From: Agrococcus pavilionensis RW1
GTDB taxonomy: Bacteria; Actinomycetota; Actinomycetes; Actinomycetales; Microbacteriaceae
Direction of reading: 5' to 3'
NCBI RefSeq assembly: GCF_000400485.1
Contig: NZ_ASHR01000030.1
Coordinates: forward strand, 62,001 to 126,000
Length of the DNA: 64,000 bases
This document shows, one piece after another, positions 25,786-34,213 of this stretch; positions within the stretch are counted from its first letter, which is position 1, and each line of letters starts with the position of its first letter. The notes beneath the pieces are model-generated. The model ran no database searches, had not been told where the DNA came from, and was given only the letters and a program-made list of their open reading frames with translations. The translations under genes and the position numbers were made by a program.

Positions 25786-26580
25786 TCAGCGGTCGACGAC
25801 CTCGGCCTCGACGTGGTCGCCCTCGCTCTGCGTCGAGCTCGAGCCCGCCCCGAGCTGGCCCTGGTTCGCCGAGCCGCCGTGCTTGAGCGCGGCGAGGCGC
25901 GCCTCGATCTCGGTCTGGCGGCCGACGTCCTCGAGCGCCTCGAACTGCGCGTCGAGGGTCGAGGCGGCGAGCTCCTGCTGGCCCATGACCTTCGCCTCCT
26001 CGCGGCGGATCTTGTCCTCGAAGCGGCCGATCTCGCTCGTGGGGTCGAGGATGTCGATCGACTTCACGGCGTCGTGCACCTGCGACTGCGCCTCGGCGAC
26101 CTTCGCGCGCGCGATGAGCTCGGAGCGCTTCGACTTCAGCTGGTCGAGCTTCTGCTTCATCGTGTCGAGGCCGGTCTTGAGCTTGTCGACGACCTCGTTC
26201 TGCGAGCGGATCGACGGCTCGGCGGCACGCGCCTCCTGCTCCGACTGCATCTGCTTGCCGAGCGCGACCTTCGCGAGGTTGTCGAACTTGTCGGCGTCGG
26301 GCTTGCCCTCGGCGCGCAGCTGGTCGGCGCGCTGCGAGGCGGCGAGCGCCTTGCGGCCCCAGTCCTCGGCGGCGCGCACGTCCTCCTGGTAGTCCTGCTC
26401 CTGCAGGCGCAGGTTGCCGATCGTCTGCGCGATGGCGGCCTCGGCCTCGGCGATCGAGTTGGTGTAGTCGCGCACCATCTGGTCGAGCATCTTCTGCGGG
26501 TCCTCGGCCTGGTCGAGGAGCGCGTTGATGTTGGCCTTCGCGAGCTGCGCGATGCGGCCGAGGATGGACTGCTTGGACAT
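25786..26580 (-). CDS. pspA: PspA/IM30 family envelope stress protein
   Basis: A 264-residue, almost wholly helical coiled-coil protein. The N-terminal amphipathic helix (SILGRIAQLAKANINALLDQAEDP) and the alternating charged heptads are typical of PspA/Vipp1 (ESCRT-III-like) proteins, which bind and stabilise the cytoplasmic membrane under stress. A polar Gly/Ser/Gln tail ends the protein. A GGAAGGA ribosome binding site precedes the ATG at 26580. The gene follows a large TPM-domain membrane protein on the same strand, as in many actinobacteria. Confidence 0.9.
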   Translation of the reverse strand: MSKQSILGRIAQLAKANINALLDQAEDPQKMLDQMVRDYTNSIAEAEAAIAQTIGNLRLQEQDYQEDVRAAEDWGRKALAASQRADQLRAEGKPDADKFDNLAKVALGKQMQSEQEARAAEPSIRSQNEVVDKLKTGLDTMKQKLDQLKSKRSELIARAKVAEAQSQVHDAVKSIDILDPTSEIGRFEDKIRREEAKVMGQQELAASTLDAQFEALEDVGRQTEIEARLAALKHGGSANQGQLGAGSSSTQSEGDHVEAEVVDR

Positions 26581-26700
26581 GGGGTTCCTTCCTGCACTGC
26601 CGCCGAGGCGGCCTCTGATCGATTGTCGTCTGGTCATGCTCTGCAAGTGATGAGTGGATGGGTCGGGTCGCGCGGGCGGTGAGCGCGCCCGGGTGCCGGG

Positions 26701-28776
26701 TCAGTCCCCGAAGCCGCCCCCGCCGCCGCCGAAGCCGCCGCCACCGCCGGAGAAGCCGCCGAAGCCGCCGCCGAAGAAGCCGCCGCCCCCGCCGCCGAAG
26801 CCGCCCCCGCCGCCGGAGAAGAGGTCGCCGAGGCCTCCGCCCCCGCCGCCATCGCCGCCGCCCCAGCCGCCGCCGTGGTGGCCGGAGCCGTTCAGCATGT
26901 CGCCGAGGATGTAGCCGAGCAGGCCGCCCGTGAGCATGTCCTGCCCGCGACCGCCGCCGCCCCGGTAGTACGGGTTCTGCGCCCGGCCGCCCCAGCCGCC
27001 GATGTCGTGCGACGCATCCTGCATCGCCTGCTCGGCGTGCTGCGACGCGGCCTGCGCGTACTGCATCGCCGTCGCCGGATCCTGCTGCGCGAGTCGCAGC
27101 GCTTGCGCGAGCTCCTGCTGTGCGGTCGCGAGCAGCTGCCGGGCGTGCATGCCGACGCCGATGCGGCGCGTGTGGATGTAGTCCTCCGCGCGGTCGATGT
27201 TCGCGCGCGCCGAGCCGATCCAGCGGTCGAGGCTCGCGCGCTGCCGCTCGAGCTGCACGCCGCCCTGCCGCAGCTGCGCGGTCGCCTCGTCGAGGCGCTG
27301 GTTCGCGCGCTGCAGGTTGGCGAGCACCGCGAGCGTGTCGGTCGGGCGGCGCTGGGCGAGCTCGACCTGCTGCTCGACGTGCTCGATGAGGGGGCGGAGG
27401 TCGACGCGGTCGGTGCTGCGGAGCGTCTTCGCCGCGGCGATGTCGCCGATCGAGTCCTCGACGAGGCCGCGCAGCTGCTGCGCGGAGTTGCCGAGGTCCT
27501 GCTCGGCGCGCTCGACGGCCGCGAGCAGCCCCGACGATTGCGCGAGCGCGGCCTCGGCCGCGTGCACGGCGAGCGCCGCAGCCGCGCCGTCGCCGCGGGC
27601 GACGGCCTCGCGGCCTGCCGCGATCGACTGGTCGATGTTGGGCAGCTGGCGCTCGGCGCCCGCGATGTTCTCGCGCACGGGCTCGATCGACGAGCCGGAG
27701 TGCACGTCGTCGAGCCGGTCGAGGATCGCGCGCGCGTTGGCGATGCGGCCGTCGAGCGCCTGGCGCGATTGCGCGACCGCCTCGAGCACCTGCGGGGCGT
27801 TGCGCTCGAGGTCGCGCAGCTGCTCGAAGGAACCGGCGTGGCTCGCGAGCTCGGTGCCGGCGCCCTCGGCGATCTGCAGGATGCGGCTCGACCACTCGTG
27901 CCGCTCCTGGTCGGTGTCGGGGAAGGCGTCGTCGAGCTGCTGCTGCAGCGCGAACGCCTCCCGCAGCCCGCCCTTCGCCTTCTCGAGCGCCTCGCGGTAG
28001 GGACGCACCGCATCCTCGCCGAACTGCGCGCCCGCGAAGGCGAGCTCCTGCTCGCTCTGCTGCACGGTGTCGTCGAGCTGCACGAGCGCGATGTCGGCGC
28101 GCTGCTTGAGCTCGTCGAGGCTCAGCTGCTGCTGCTGCTTCGCGGCGATCTCGCCCTGCTTCTTCTTGCGCGAGCGCATGCCGCGCGAGACGAGCCACGC
28201 GCCGCCGCCGATGACCGCGGCGCCGCCCACGAGCGCGACGACGGGCAGCACGGCGGAGCCGTCGACGTTGACCTGCGTGCCGCCGTCACCGCCCGACGAG
28301 GGGTCGAACTGCGCGACCGCGGTGCCGAAGCCCATCGCGGCGCCGGCGACGTCGCCGTTGTTGAGGGCGGGCAGCAGGTCGGACTGCGCGAGCTGGTTGA
28401 CCTCGGCCTCCGAGAGCGGGTAGCCGTCGGGGTAGGCGTAGCCCCACTGCTCGTCGTCCATCGCGATCGCGATGAGGAGGTCGTCCTGCCCGAGGCCCGA
28501 GGCCTCGGCCGACTGCACCGACCAGTCGCCGCGCTCGATGCCGTCGAACGAGTCGACCACCACGACGTACACGTCGGCGGGCGAGGATGCGTTCTCCTCC
28601 TCGAGGTGCGCCGTCACCTCCGCGTCGTCGCCCGCGTAGTCGCCGGTCTCGTCGACGAAGGGGTCGCCGCCGACGTCGACCGGGTCCTCGGTCGCGAGCG
28701 CTCCGGCGGAGAGCCTCAACGACGTCGCCGCCCCGAGGGCGACCACGGCGAACGGGCGAACGAACCGGACCTGCAT
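26701..28776 (-). CDS. TPM-domain membrane protein with long coiled coil and Gly-rich tail
   Basis: A 691-residue protein with a signal peptide (residues 1-29) and an extracytoplasmic TPM-type domain (about 36-160, including a YPDGYPLSEAEVNQL segment). A membrane helix follows (about 178-198), then a basic patch and a roughly 380-residue cytoplasmic helical region rich in Gln and Ala. The last 85 residues are nearly all Gly and Phe. TPM domains have been linked to photosystem repair or phosphatase activity, but bacterial roles are unclear. With PspA just downstream, a membrane-stress function is inferred. A TAGACT -10 lies at 28828-28823. Confidence 0.8.
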   Translation of the reverse strand: MQVRFVRPFAVVALGAATSLRLSAGALATEDPVDVGGDPFVDETGDYAGDDAEVTAHLEEENASSPADVYVVVVDSFDGIERGDWSVQSAEASGLGQDDLLIAIAMDDEQWGYAYPDGYPLSEAEVNQLAQSDLLPALNNGDVAGAAMGFGTAVAQFDPSSGGDGGTQVNVDGSAVLPVVALVGGAAVIGGGAWLVSRGMRSRKKKQGEIAAKQQQQLSLDELKQRADIALVQLDDTVQQSEQELAFAGAQFGEDAVRPYREALEKAKGGLREAFALQQQLDDAFPDTDQERHEWSSRILQIAEGAGTELASHAGSFEQLRDLERNAPQVLEAVAQSRQALDGRIANARAILDRLDDVHSGSSIEPVRENIAGAERQLPNIDQSIAAGREAVARGDGAAAALAVHAAEAALAQSSGLLAAVERAEQDLGNSAQQLRGLVEDSIGDIAAAKTLRSTDRVDLRPLIEHVEQQVELAQRRPTDTLAVLANLQRANQRLDEATAQLRQGGVQLERQRASLDRWIGSARANIDRAEDYIHTRRIGVGMHARQLLATAQQELAQALRLAQQDPATAMQYAQAASQHAEQAMQDASHDIGGWGGRAQNPYYRGGGGRGQDMLTGGLLGYILGDMLNGSGHHGGGWGGGDGGGGGGLGDLFSGGGGGFGGGGGGFFGGGFGGFSGGGGGFGGGGGGFGD

Positions 28777-28880
28777 CTGCGCTCCCTGCCTTCGGCACTC
28801 CTGCGATGCCGACGTCTTCGCGAGTCTAACCAGCGCAGGTGTCGGTCAGCCCGGGGGCTGGCCCCCATGCGCGCCCGCTC

Positions 28881-29582
28881 TCAGCGAACGGGGTACGCGT
28901 CTCCGACGACCGCGAGGCGTCGACCCTCGAGCTCGATGAGCAGGAGCGGGGCCGGAGCGGTCGCCGCGTCGATGCCGCAGCCGAGGAGGGGCCCATCCGG
29001 GAGCACCACGTCGGCAAGGGTGACGCTGCCGGCTTCGGAACCGGGCGTCGTCGAGCCAGCGTTCGCCGCCGCTTCGAGCACCGAGAGGTCCTGCGCCGCC
29101 ACGATCGTGAGCGGGTCGTCGACGGCGACCTGCGCGATCCCGACGCCGAGCACCTCGAGCGTGCCGGCCTCATCGGGCAGCAGCAGCTCCACACCGGCGA
29201 TGCCGTCGGCAGGGTCGTCGGTGAACGTCGCCTCGATGCCGGTCTCGGCGCGGATCGCCGGGTAGGCGCACGCGAGCGCGACCGACCCGTCCGCTTCGGT
29301 CGCACCCGACGCGTCTCCGCCGCTCGAGTCCTGCTCCGGCGCCGCCTCCTGCGCCGCCCCCTGATCCGACATCACCGTGCTCGACGGCGACATCGGCGAG
29401 AGCCCTGGCACGACGAACGGCGCGACGATGAGCACCCCCGCGCCGGTCGCCGCCGCGGTGACGGCCGCGACCTTCGGGCGCCGCCGTTTCCGCGCCCGCT
29501 CGACCACCGCATCCACGTCGAGCCTGCTCGCAGGGCCGGGCAGCTCCTGCAGCCTGCGCCGCAGCTCCTCCTCGCCGCTCAT
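28881..29582 (-). CDS. Putative anti-sigma factor, membrane-anchored
   Basis: A 233-residue protein with a short charged N-terminus (EEELRRRLQELP), one membrane helix near residues 40-58 and an Ala/Ser/Glu-rich extracytoplasmic part with no recognised domain. Its ATG overlaps the stop of the sigma factor gene (ATGA), the usual layout of an ECF sigma with its anti-sigma partner. No zinc-binding HXXXCXXC motif is present, so the mode of sigma binding would be atypical. The partner role is inferred from the overlap. Confidence 0.6.
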   Translation of the reverse strand: MSGEEELRRRLQELPGPASRLDVDAVVERARKRRRPKVAAVTAAATGAGVLIVAPFVVPGLSPMSPSSTVMSDQGAAQEAAPEQDSSGGDASGATEADGSVALACAYPAIRAETGIEATFTDDPADGIAGVELLLPDEAGTLEVLGVGIAQVAVDDPLTIVAAQDLSVLEAAANAGSTTPGSEAGSVTLADVVLPDGPLLGCGIDAATAPAPLLLIELEGRRLAVVGDAYPVR

Positions 29583-30115
29583 GACGTCCCTCCCGGCGAC
29601 CGCTCCTCGCGCTGCAGGCGACCCTGCTCGCGCTCGAGGATCCCGCGCAGCTTCGCCAGCGCATCCGACAGGTACCGCTTGACCGCGCCCGCCGAGATGC
29701 CGAGCTCGGTCGCGATCTGCTCGACGGTGCGGTCCTCGTCGTAGCGCAGCACGATGCACGCGCGCTCGCGCGGCGAGAGCCGCTGCAACCGCGCGGCCAT
29801 GTCGAGCCGCTCGCCCGTGAGCGTCGAGCCGGAGTCGAGCCGCTCGCGCTCGCCGACGAGCGGCGCGATGCGGCGCCACCGCTGCCCGCGGCGCGCGCGG
29901 TCGAGGAAGCGGTTGGCGATCGCCCGCCGCACGTAGGCCTCGGCCTGCTCGACCTCGAAGCCGTTGCGCAGCCGACCGAACGTCGCCGCGAGCGCGTCCT
30001 GCACCATGTCGCGCGCCTCCTCCTCATCGCCGCTCAAGAGGGTCGCGTACCGCACGAGCGCATCGCCGCGCTCGGCGACCAGCTCGGCCACCACCAGCTC
30101 CCACCTGGCTGCCAC
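29579..30115 (-). CDS. ECF-type RNA polymerase sigma factor
   Basis: A 178-residue sigma-70 family protein with region 2 (DEEEARDMVQDALAATFGRL, about residues 30-49) and region 4 with a helix-turn-helix (LGISAGAVKRYLSDALAKLR, about 138-157). It resembles the SigE/SigM-like ECF groups of actinobacteria. The GTG at 30115 has a GGGAGGA ribosome binding site. The stop overlaps the putative anti-sigma gene. Its promoters cannot be deduced from the window. Confidence 0.9.
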   Translation of the reverse strand: MAARWELVVAELVAERGDALVRYATLLSGDEEEARDMVQDALAATFGRLRNGFEVEQAEAYVRRAIANRFLDRARRGQRWRRIAPLVGERERLDSGSTLTGERLDMAARLQRLSPRERACIVLRYDEDRTVEQIATELGISAGAVKRYLSDALAKLRGILEREQGRLQREERSPGGTS

Positions 30116-30166
30116 GCGATCCTCCCTCTACCCCTGTCGACGAACGAGCGCAGTCGATCGTTGGGG

Positions 30167-30790
30167 TCAGGCTCCGGCCGCGCGCATGCGCGCCGCGAGC
30201 GGGGGGTTGGATGCGTCGAGGTGCGCGAGCACGCTCGCTCGCGTCTCGGGGCTCTTGTTCTGGCTCATCTTCGACTTCGCGTCGAGCTCGCGGACCGTGA
30301 GCCGCAGCCCGATCGTGCCCATCGCCATGCCGCGGTTGCCCTCGTCGTCGATGTCGAGCCGCACGCCGCGCTCGGGCGCGTAGGCCTGCTCGAAGTGCTC
30401 GACGAGCTGCTGGAGCGTGCGCATGTTCGCGTCGGCGTCGAGCACCTCGACGTCGCAGCGCATCGATGCCATCTCGAAGTTCCACGTCGGCACCTGGCCG
30501 GCGTCGGCGCCGACGTACCAGCTGGGCGACACGTAGCCGTGCGCGCCCTGGGTGACGACGAGCATCGCGTGCGGGCCGGGCTCGAGCAGCCCGTGGAGCC
30601 GCGCGTCGGCGCGCCCGAGGTGCGTGAGCAGCGCGAGCTCGCCGTCGGGCGCCGCTTCGTCGAGCAGCACGGGGGAGGGGGATGCGACGGGCCCGCTCGC
30701 GGGATGCGACACGAGCAGCATCCACGGCGCGCGGCGGAGGAGGTCGCGCACCTCGGCGTCGCCGATGCGGTAGAGCGGGTTGGGCTGCAC
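30167..30790 (-). CDS. FMN-binding split-barrel protein (PaiB-like)
   Basis: A 207-residue protein starting VQPNPLYRIGD, with HPASGPVASPSPVLLDE near residues 24-40, HGYVSPSWY near 87-95 and a C-terminal helix. These match the PaiB/FMN-binding split-barrel family, whose members bind FMN or act as regulators of sporulation and protease genes in Bacillus. Its role here is unknown. The GTG at 30790 is favoured by CACGAT at -12 to -7; an ATG at 30808 would add six residues but lacks such an element. Confidence 0.82.
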   Translation of the reverse strand: MQPNPLYRIGDAEVRDLLRRAPWMLLVSHPASGPVASPSPVLLDEAAPDGELALLTHLGRADARLHGLLEPGPHAMLVVTQGAHGYVSPSWYVGADAGQVPTWNFEMASMRCDVEVLDADANMRTLQQLVEHFEQAYAPERGVRLDIDDEGNRGMAMGTIGLRLTVRELDAKSKMSQNKSPETRASVLAHLDASNPPLAARMRAAGA

Positions 30791-30918
30791 GCCCCCATCG
30801 TGGCGCATGGAGCGCGCCGCGCGCGCTCCGCCGCGCGCGCCGCTGCGTCGCACCGCGCGCCGCCCACCACCGCAGGTATAGCGCGAGTCGCTCAGAAGGC
30901 GCCGCCATCCCAGCAACA

Positions 30919-30979
30919 CGCCCTCTACCTGCTCAGCTGGCGGCGGGCGGCCAAGAGTGTCCGTCGGAGGTAGAGGGCG
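30919..30979. repeat. 12-bp perfect inverted repeat upstream of the AbiEi/DUF559-like gene
   Basis: CGCCCTCTACCT (30919-30930) and AGGTAGAGGGCG (30968-30979) are perfect arms around 37 bases. A third partial copy, ACACGCCCTCT, occurs directly repeated at 30917-30927 and 31010-31020. No gene is seen in 30809-31092; apart from this repeat and the start-proximal -10 elements of the flanking genes I see nothing in that stretch. Confidence 0.5.
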
Positions 30980-31092
30980 AGTCACGCGCAAGCCCGCTCG
31001 ATTCCGACGACACGCCCTCTCTCTCTGCGACGCATCCACAGGGGCGTGAGCATCGCCGTCGTCGGCACGGCGGCAGGGGGCATCCTCCGCGA

Positions 31093-32022
31093 GTGCGCAC
31101 CTCTGCTCCACTGCCGGAACCGTTCGACGACGGCCCGTTCCTCGTCGCCGACGCCATGCGAGCCGGCGTCGGCGAGGGGCGGCTGCGCGCCTCGGACCTC
31201 GAGGCACCGTTCCGCGGCGTGCGGTCGCGACCCGTCACGGACGTCGTGGCACTCGCGACCGCGTACACGCGCGTCATGGCTGAGCATCACTGCTACGGCG
31301 GCGTGACTGCAGCCCGGCTCTGGGGCCTGCCGATCGCCGCGAAGTGGACACGCGGTGAGCTGCTCGTCATCGCTCGTCCGAATCGCACCGCTCCTGGCTC
31401 GTTCGCCGGCACCAAGCACATTGCGTACGACGACAGCCGACTCGTGCGCACCGAGACGCTCGGGCTGCCGGTGCTCGAGCCGCTCGCGACTGCGCTGACG
31501 CTCGCCCGCGAGCTCGATCACGAAGCGCTCGTGCAGGTGGTCGACGCGCTGCTCACGCCATCGCGGTCGTATCCGGGCCTCCGGCTGCCGCGGGCGGCTG
31601 GCGAGCCGTATGCGACCCACGAGCAGCTCGACCACTTCATCGAGCGCTGCCGCGGGCTCGCGGGCATCGCGGCGCTGCGCGCGGCGGCCGAGGATGCGCG
31701 GTTCGGCGTCGACTCCCGCTTCGAGACCATCTCGCGGCTGCTCATCGTCGAGGCGGGGCTCCCCGAGCCGATCGTGCACCCGCTCGTCGTCATCGACGGC
31801 ATCGACTGGCACCCGGACCTCGCGTACCCCGAGCTGAAGATCGCGATCGAGTACGAGGGCGACGGGCACCGCGACGAGCGGCAGTGGCACATCGACATCG
31901 ACCGCTACGCCCGCTTCGAGGCCGCGGGCTGGATCACCGTGCGGGTGACGCGCGACCACATGGCGCATCGCGGCGCCCACTTCGTGGATCGCGTGCGTGC
32001 CGCGCGCGCCCGACGGGCGTGA
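31093..32022 (+). CDS. AbiEi-like/DUF559-like protein with nuclease-type C-terminus
   Basis: A 309-residue protein. The N-terminal part has GGVTAARLWGLPIAAKW (about residues 72-88), like the AbiEi antitoxin-type domain common in actinobacterial orphan genes. The C-terminal part (about 230-309) has DGIDWHPDLAYPELKIAIEYEG followed by a WITVRVTRDHM strand, consistent with a DUF559/PD-(D/E)XK nuclease fold. No AbiEii toxin gene is adjacent. The GTG at 31093 has CATCCT at -12 to -7. It may be a defence or housekeeping nuclease; no activity is shown for this subgroup that I know of. Confidence 0.7.
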   Translation: MRTSAPLPEPFDDGPFLVADAMRAGVGEGRLRASDLEAPFRGVRSRPVTDVVALATAYTRVMAEHHCYGGVTAARLWGLPIAAKWTRGELLVIARPNRTAPGSFAGTKHIAYDDSRLVRTETLGLPVLEPLATALTLARELDHEALVQVVDALLTPSRSYPGLRLPRAAGEPYATHEQLDHFIERCRGLAGIAALRAAAEDARFGVDSRFETISRLLIVEAGLPEPIVHPLVVIDGIDWHPDLAYPELKIAIEYEGDGHRDERQWHIDIDRYARFEAAGWITVRVTRDHMAHRGAHFVDRVRAARARRA

Positions 32023-32045
32023 CGCATCCGCCCCGGGAGACGCGA

Positions 32046-32075
32046 GCGGCGCGACCCCGGCAGGGGCCGCGCCGC
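32046..32075. terminator. Strong bidirectional terminator hairpin
   Basis: GCGGCGCG (32046-32053) pairs with CGCGCCGC (32068-32075), and the inner CCCC (32055-32058) pairs with GGGG (32063-32066), with one A-C mismatch and a GGCA loop. It separates the convergent AbiEi-like and pckG genes. Confidence 0.65.
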
Positions 32076-32094
32076 GCGAACGAGCGAGGAGCCG

Positions 32095-33966
32095 TCAGAC
32101 GCCGACGGGCTGCGCCTGCTGCACGTGCTCGAGGCGCCACCGCACGTGGTTCAGCTGGCGCACGAGGCCGGTCGGCAGTGCGCGGCCGAACTGGCCGAAG
32201 AACGCCTCGACGTCGACGAGCTCGCCGAGCCACGCCTTCGCGTCGATCTCGAACAGCTCCTGCACGACGGCGTCGTCGATGTCGAGCCCCTCGAGGTTGA
32301 GCGCGCCCTCCGCGGGCATGACGCCGATCGCCGTGTCGACGCCCGCCGCGGTGCCGGCGACGCGGCCCGCGATCCACTCGAGCACGCGCGCGTTCTCGCC
32401 GAAGCCCGGCCACAGGAAGCCGCCCTCGTCGTCGCGGCGGAACCAGTTGACCGAGAAGATCTTCGGCGCGTGGCGGCTGAGGCGGTGCCCCATGTCGATC
32501 CAGTGGGTGAAGTAGTCGCCCATGTTGTAGCCGCAGAACGGCAGCATCGCGAACGGGTCGCGGCGGATCTCGCCGACCGGGCCCTCGGCCGCGGCGGTCT
32601 GCTGGCTCGAGACGGTCGCGCCGACGTAGACGCCGTGCTCCCAGTCGCGCGCCTGCATGACGAGCGGCACCTGCGTGGGGCGGCGGCCGCCGAAGATGAT
32701 CGCGTCGATCGGCACGCCCTGGGGCGCGTCCCAGTCGGGGGCGATCGACGGCGCCTGCTCGGCGCGCACGGTGAAGCGCGCGTTCGGGTGCGCGGCGGGG
32801 CCGTTGGCGGGGTCGTAGGGGCGGCCCTGCCAGTCGATGAGGCCCTCGGGCGCCTCCTTCGTCATGCCTTCCCACCACACGTCGCCGTCGGCGGTGAGCG
32901 CGACGTTCGTGAAGATCGTGTCGTGCGTCATCATCGCCATCGCGGTGGCGTTGGTCTTCTCGGAGGTGCCGGGAGCGACGCCGAAGAAGCCGTTCTCCGG
33001 GTTGATGGCCCACAGCCGGCCGTCGTCGCCCGGACGCATCCAGACGATGTCGTCGCCGAGCGTCTCGACCGTCCAGCCGGGGATCGTCGGCTGCAGCATC
33101 GCGAGGTTCGTCTTGCCGCACGCCGAGGGGAAGGCGCCCGCGAGGTGCAGCTGGCGGCCGTCCTCATGCTTCATTCGCAGCAGCAGCATGTGCTCGGCGA
33201 GCCAGCCCTCGTCGCGCGCCTGCACGCTCGCGATGCGCAGCGCGAAGCACTTCTTCGCGAGCAGCGCGTTGCCGCCGTAGGCGGAGCCGAACGACCAGAT
33301 CTCGCGCGTCTCGGGGAAGTGCGAGATGTAGCGCGTCGGGTTGCACGGCCACGGCACGTCGGCCTCGCCCTCGGCGAGCGGCGCGCCGACCGAGTGCACC
33401 GCGGGCACCCAGTCGTCGGTGCCGTGCATCGCCTGCAGCGCCTCGGTGCCGACGCGCGTCATGTAGTGCATGGATGCGACGACGTACGGCGAGTCGGTGA
33501 TCTCGATCCCGAGCTTCGAGATCGGGCCGCCGACGGGGCCCATCGAGAAGGGGATGACGTACATCGTGCGGCCGCGCATCGCGCCGTCGAAGAGGCCGCC
33601 GAGCACCTGGCGCATCGACTCGGGGTCGCGCCAGTTGTTCGTGGGGCCCGCGTCCTCGCGGTCCTCCGAGCAGATGAAGGTGCGGTCCTCCATGCGCGCG
33701 ACGTCATCGGGGTTCGAGCGCGCGAGGTAGCTGCCCGGGCGCTTCGGCACGGGCACGATCGTGCCCGCGTCGAGCATCGTGTCGATGAGGCGCTGGAGCT
33801 CCTCCTGCGAGCCGTCGGCCCAGACGACGTCCTTCGGCTCGAGCAGCTCGGCGATCGATGCGACCCACGCGACGACGCCCGGGTCGGCGCCGTCGGGCGC
33901 GCTCACCGATGCGGGCTTCACGGTCTTGAAGGTGGAGCGGGACGGCGCGGGAGGGAGGATCGTCAT
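32095..33966 (-). CDS. pckG: Phosphoenolpyruvate carboxykinase (GTP)
   Basis: This 623-residue enzyme has the GTP-PEPCK P-loop with the hyper-reactive cysteine, [14 protein letters not shown] (about residues 279-292). It also has the kinase-2 motif GDDIVWM, and [12 protein letters not shown] in the nucleotide-binding region. It converts oxaloacetate plus GTP to phosphoenolpyruvate, the entry to gluconeogenesis. Length is normal. It is divergent from a RamB-type regulator that in relatives controls acetate and glyoxylate metabolism, which suggests carbon-source regulation. No ribosome binding site is clear at the ATG. Confidence 0.97.
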   Translation of the reverse strand: MTILPPAPSRSTFKTVKPASVSAPDGADPGVVAWVASIAELLEPKDVVWADGSQEELQRLIDTMLDAGTIVPVPKRPGSYLARSNPDDVARMEDRTFICSEDREDAGPTNNWRDPESMRQVLGGLFDGAMRGRTMYVIPFSMGPVGGPISKLGIEITDSPYVVASMHYMTRVGTEALQAMHGTDDWVPAVHSVGAPLAEGEADVPWPCNPTRYISHFPETREIWSFGSAYGGNALLAKKCFALRIASVQARDEGWLAEHMLLLRMKHEDGRQLHLAGAFPSACGKTNLAMLQPTIPGWTVETLGDDIVWMRPGDDGRLWAINPENGFFGVAPGTSEKTNATAMAMMTHDTIFTNVALTADGDVWWEGMTKEAPEGLIDWQGRPYDPANGPAAHPNARFTVRAEQAPSIAPDWDAPQGVPIDAIIFGGRRPTQVPLVMQARDWEHGVYVGATVSSQQTAAAEGPVGEIRRDPFAMLPFCGYNMGDYFTHWIDMGHRLSRHAPKIFSVNWFRRDDEGGFLWPGFGENARVLEWIAGRVAGTAAGVDTAIGVMPAEGALNLEGLDIDDAVVQELFEIDAKAWLGELVDVEAFFGQFGRALPTGLVRQLNHVRWRLEHVQQAQPVGV

Positions 33967-34201
33967 GCTCCGAGTCAACCCGCTCGGTCCTCGGCCCGCA
34001 CCCGCCAGAGCGCAAAGGATCGCGGATTCCTTCACAGGCGGCAAGCGTTCAGTGCGGCAGGCGGGCTCGCGGCGCCTACGACTGAGGGGCATGGGGCTGG
34101 GCGCCGGTGCGCGCACATCCCTCAGAAGACGACGGATGCGTTGGAAGCACGCGGGCAGACGCGCGTCCCGACCCGCGGTGCAAGGTTCCGCGTTTCTTTC
34201 G

Positions 34202-34207
34202 TATGCT
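34202..34207 (+). promoter_or_regulatory. -10 element for leaderless RamB-like gene
   Basis: TATGCT lies at -12 to -7 of the ATG at 34214. The 33967-34213 gap between pckG and this gene holds a weak AAGGA/TCCTT dyad near 34015-34032 but no clear RamB box. Confidence 0.55.
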
Positions 34208-34213
34208 GGGTGC

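Noticed and set aside
26700-26910. Proline-rich plus-strand frame
   Set aside because: It is the complement of the glycine-rich tail of the TPM-domain gene.
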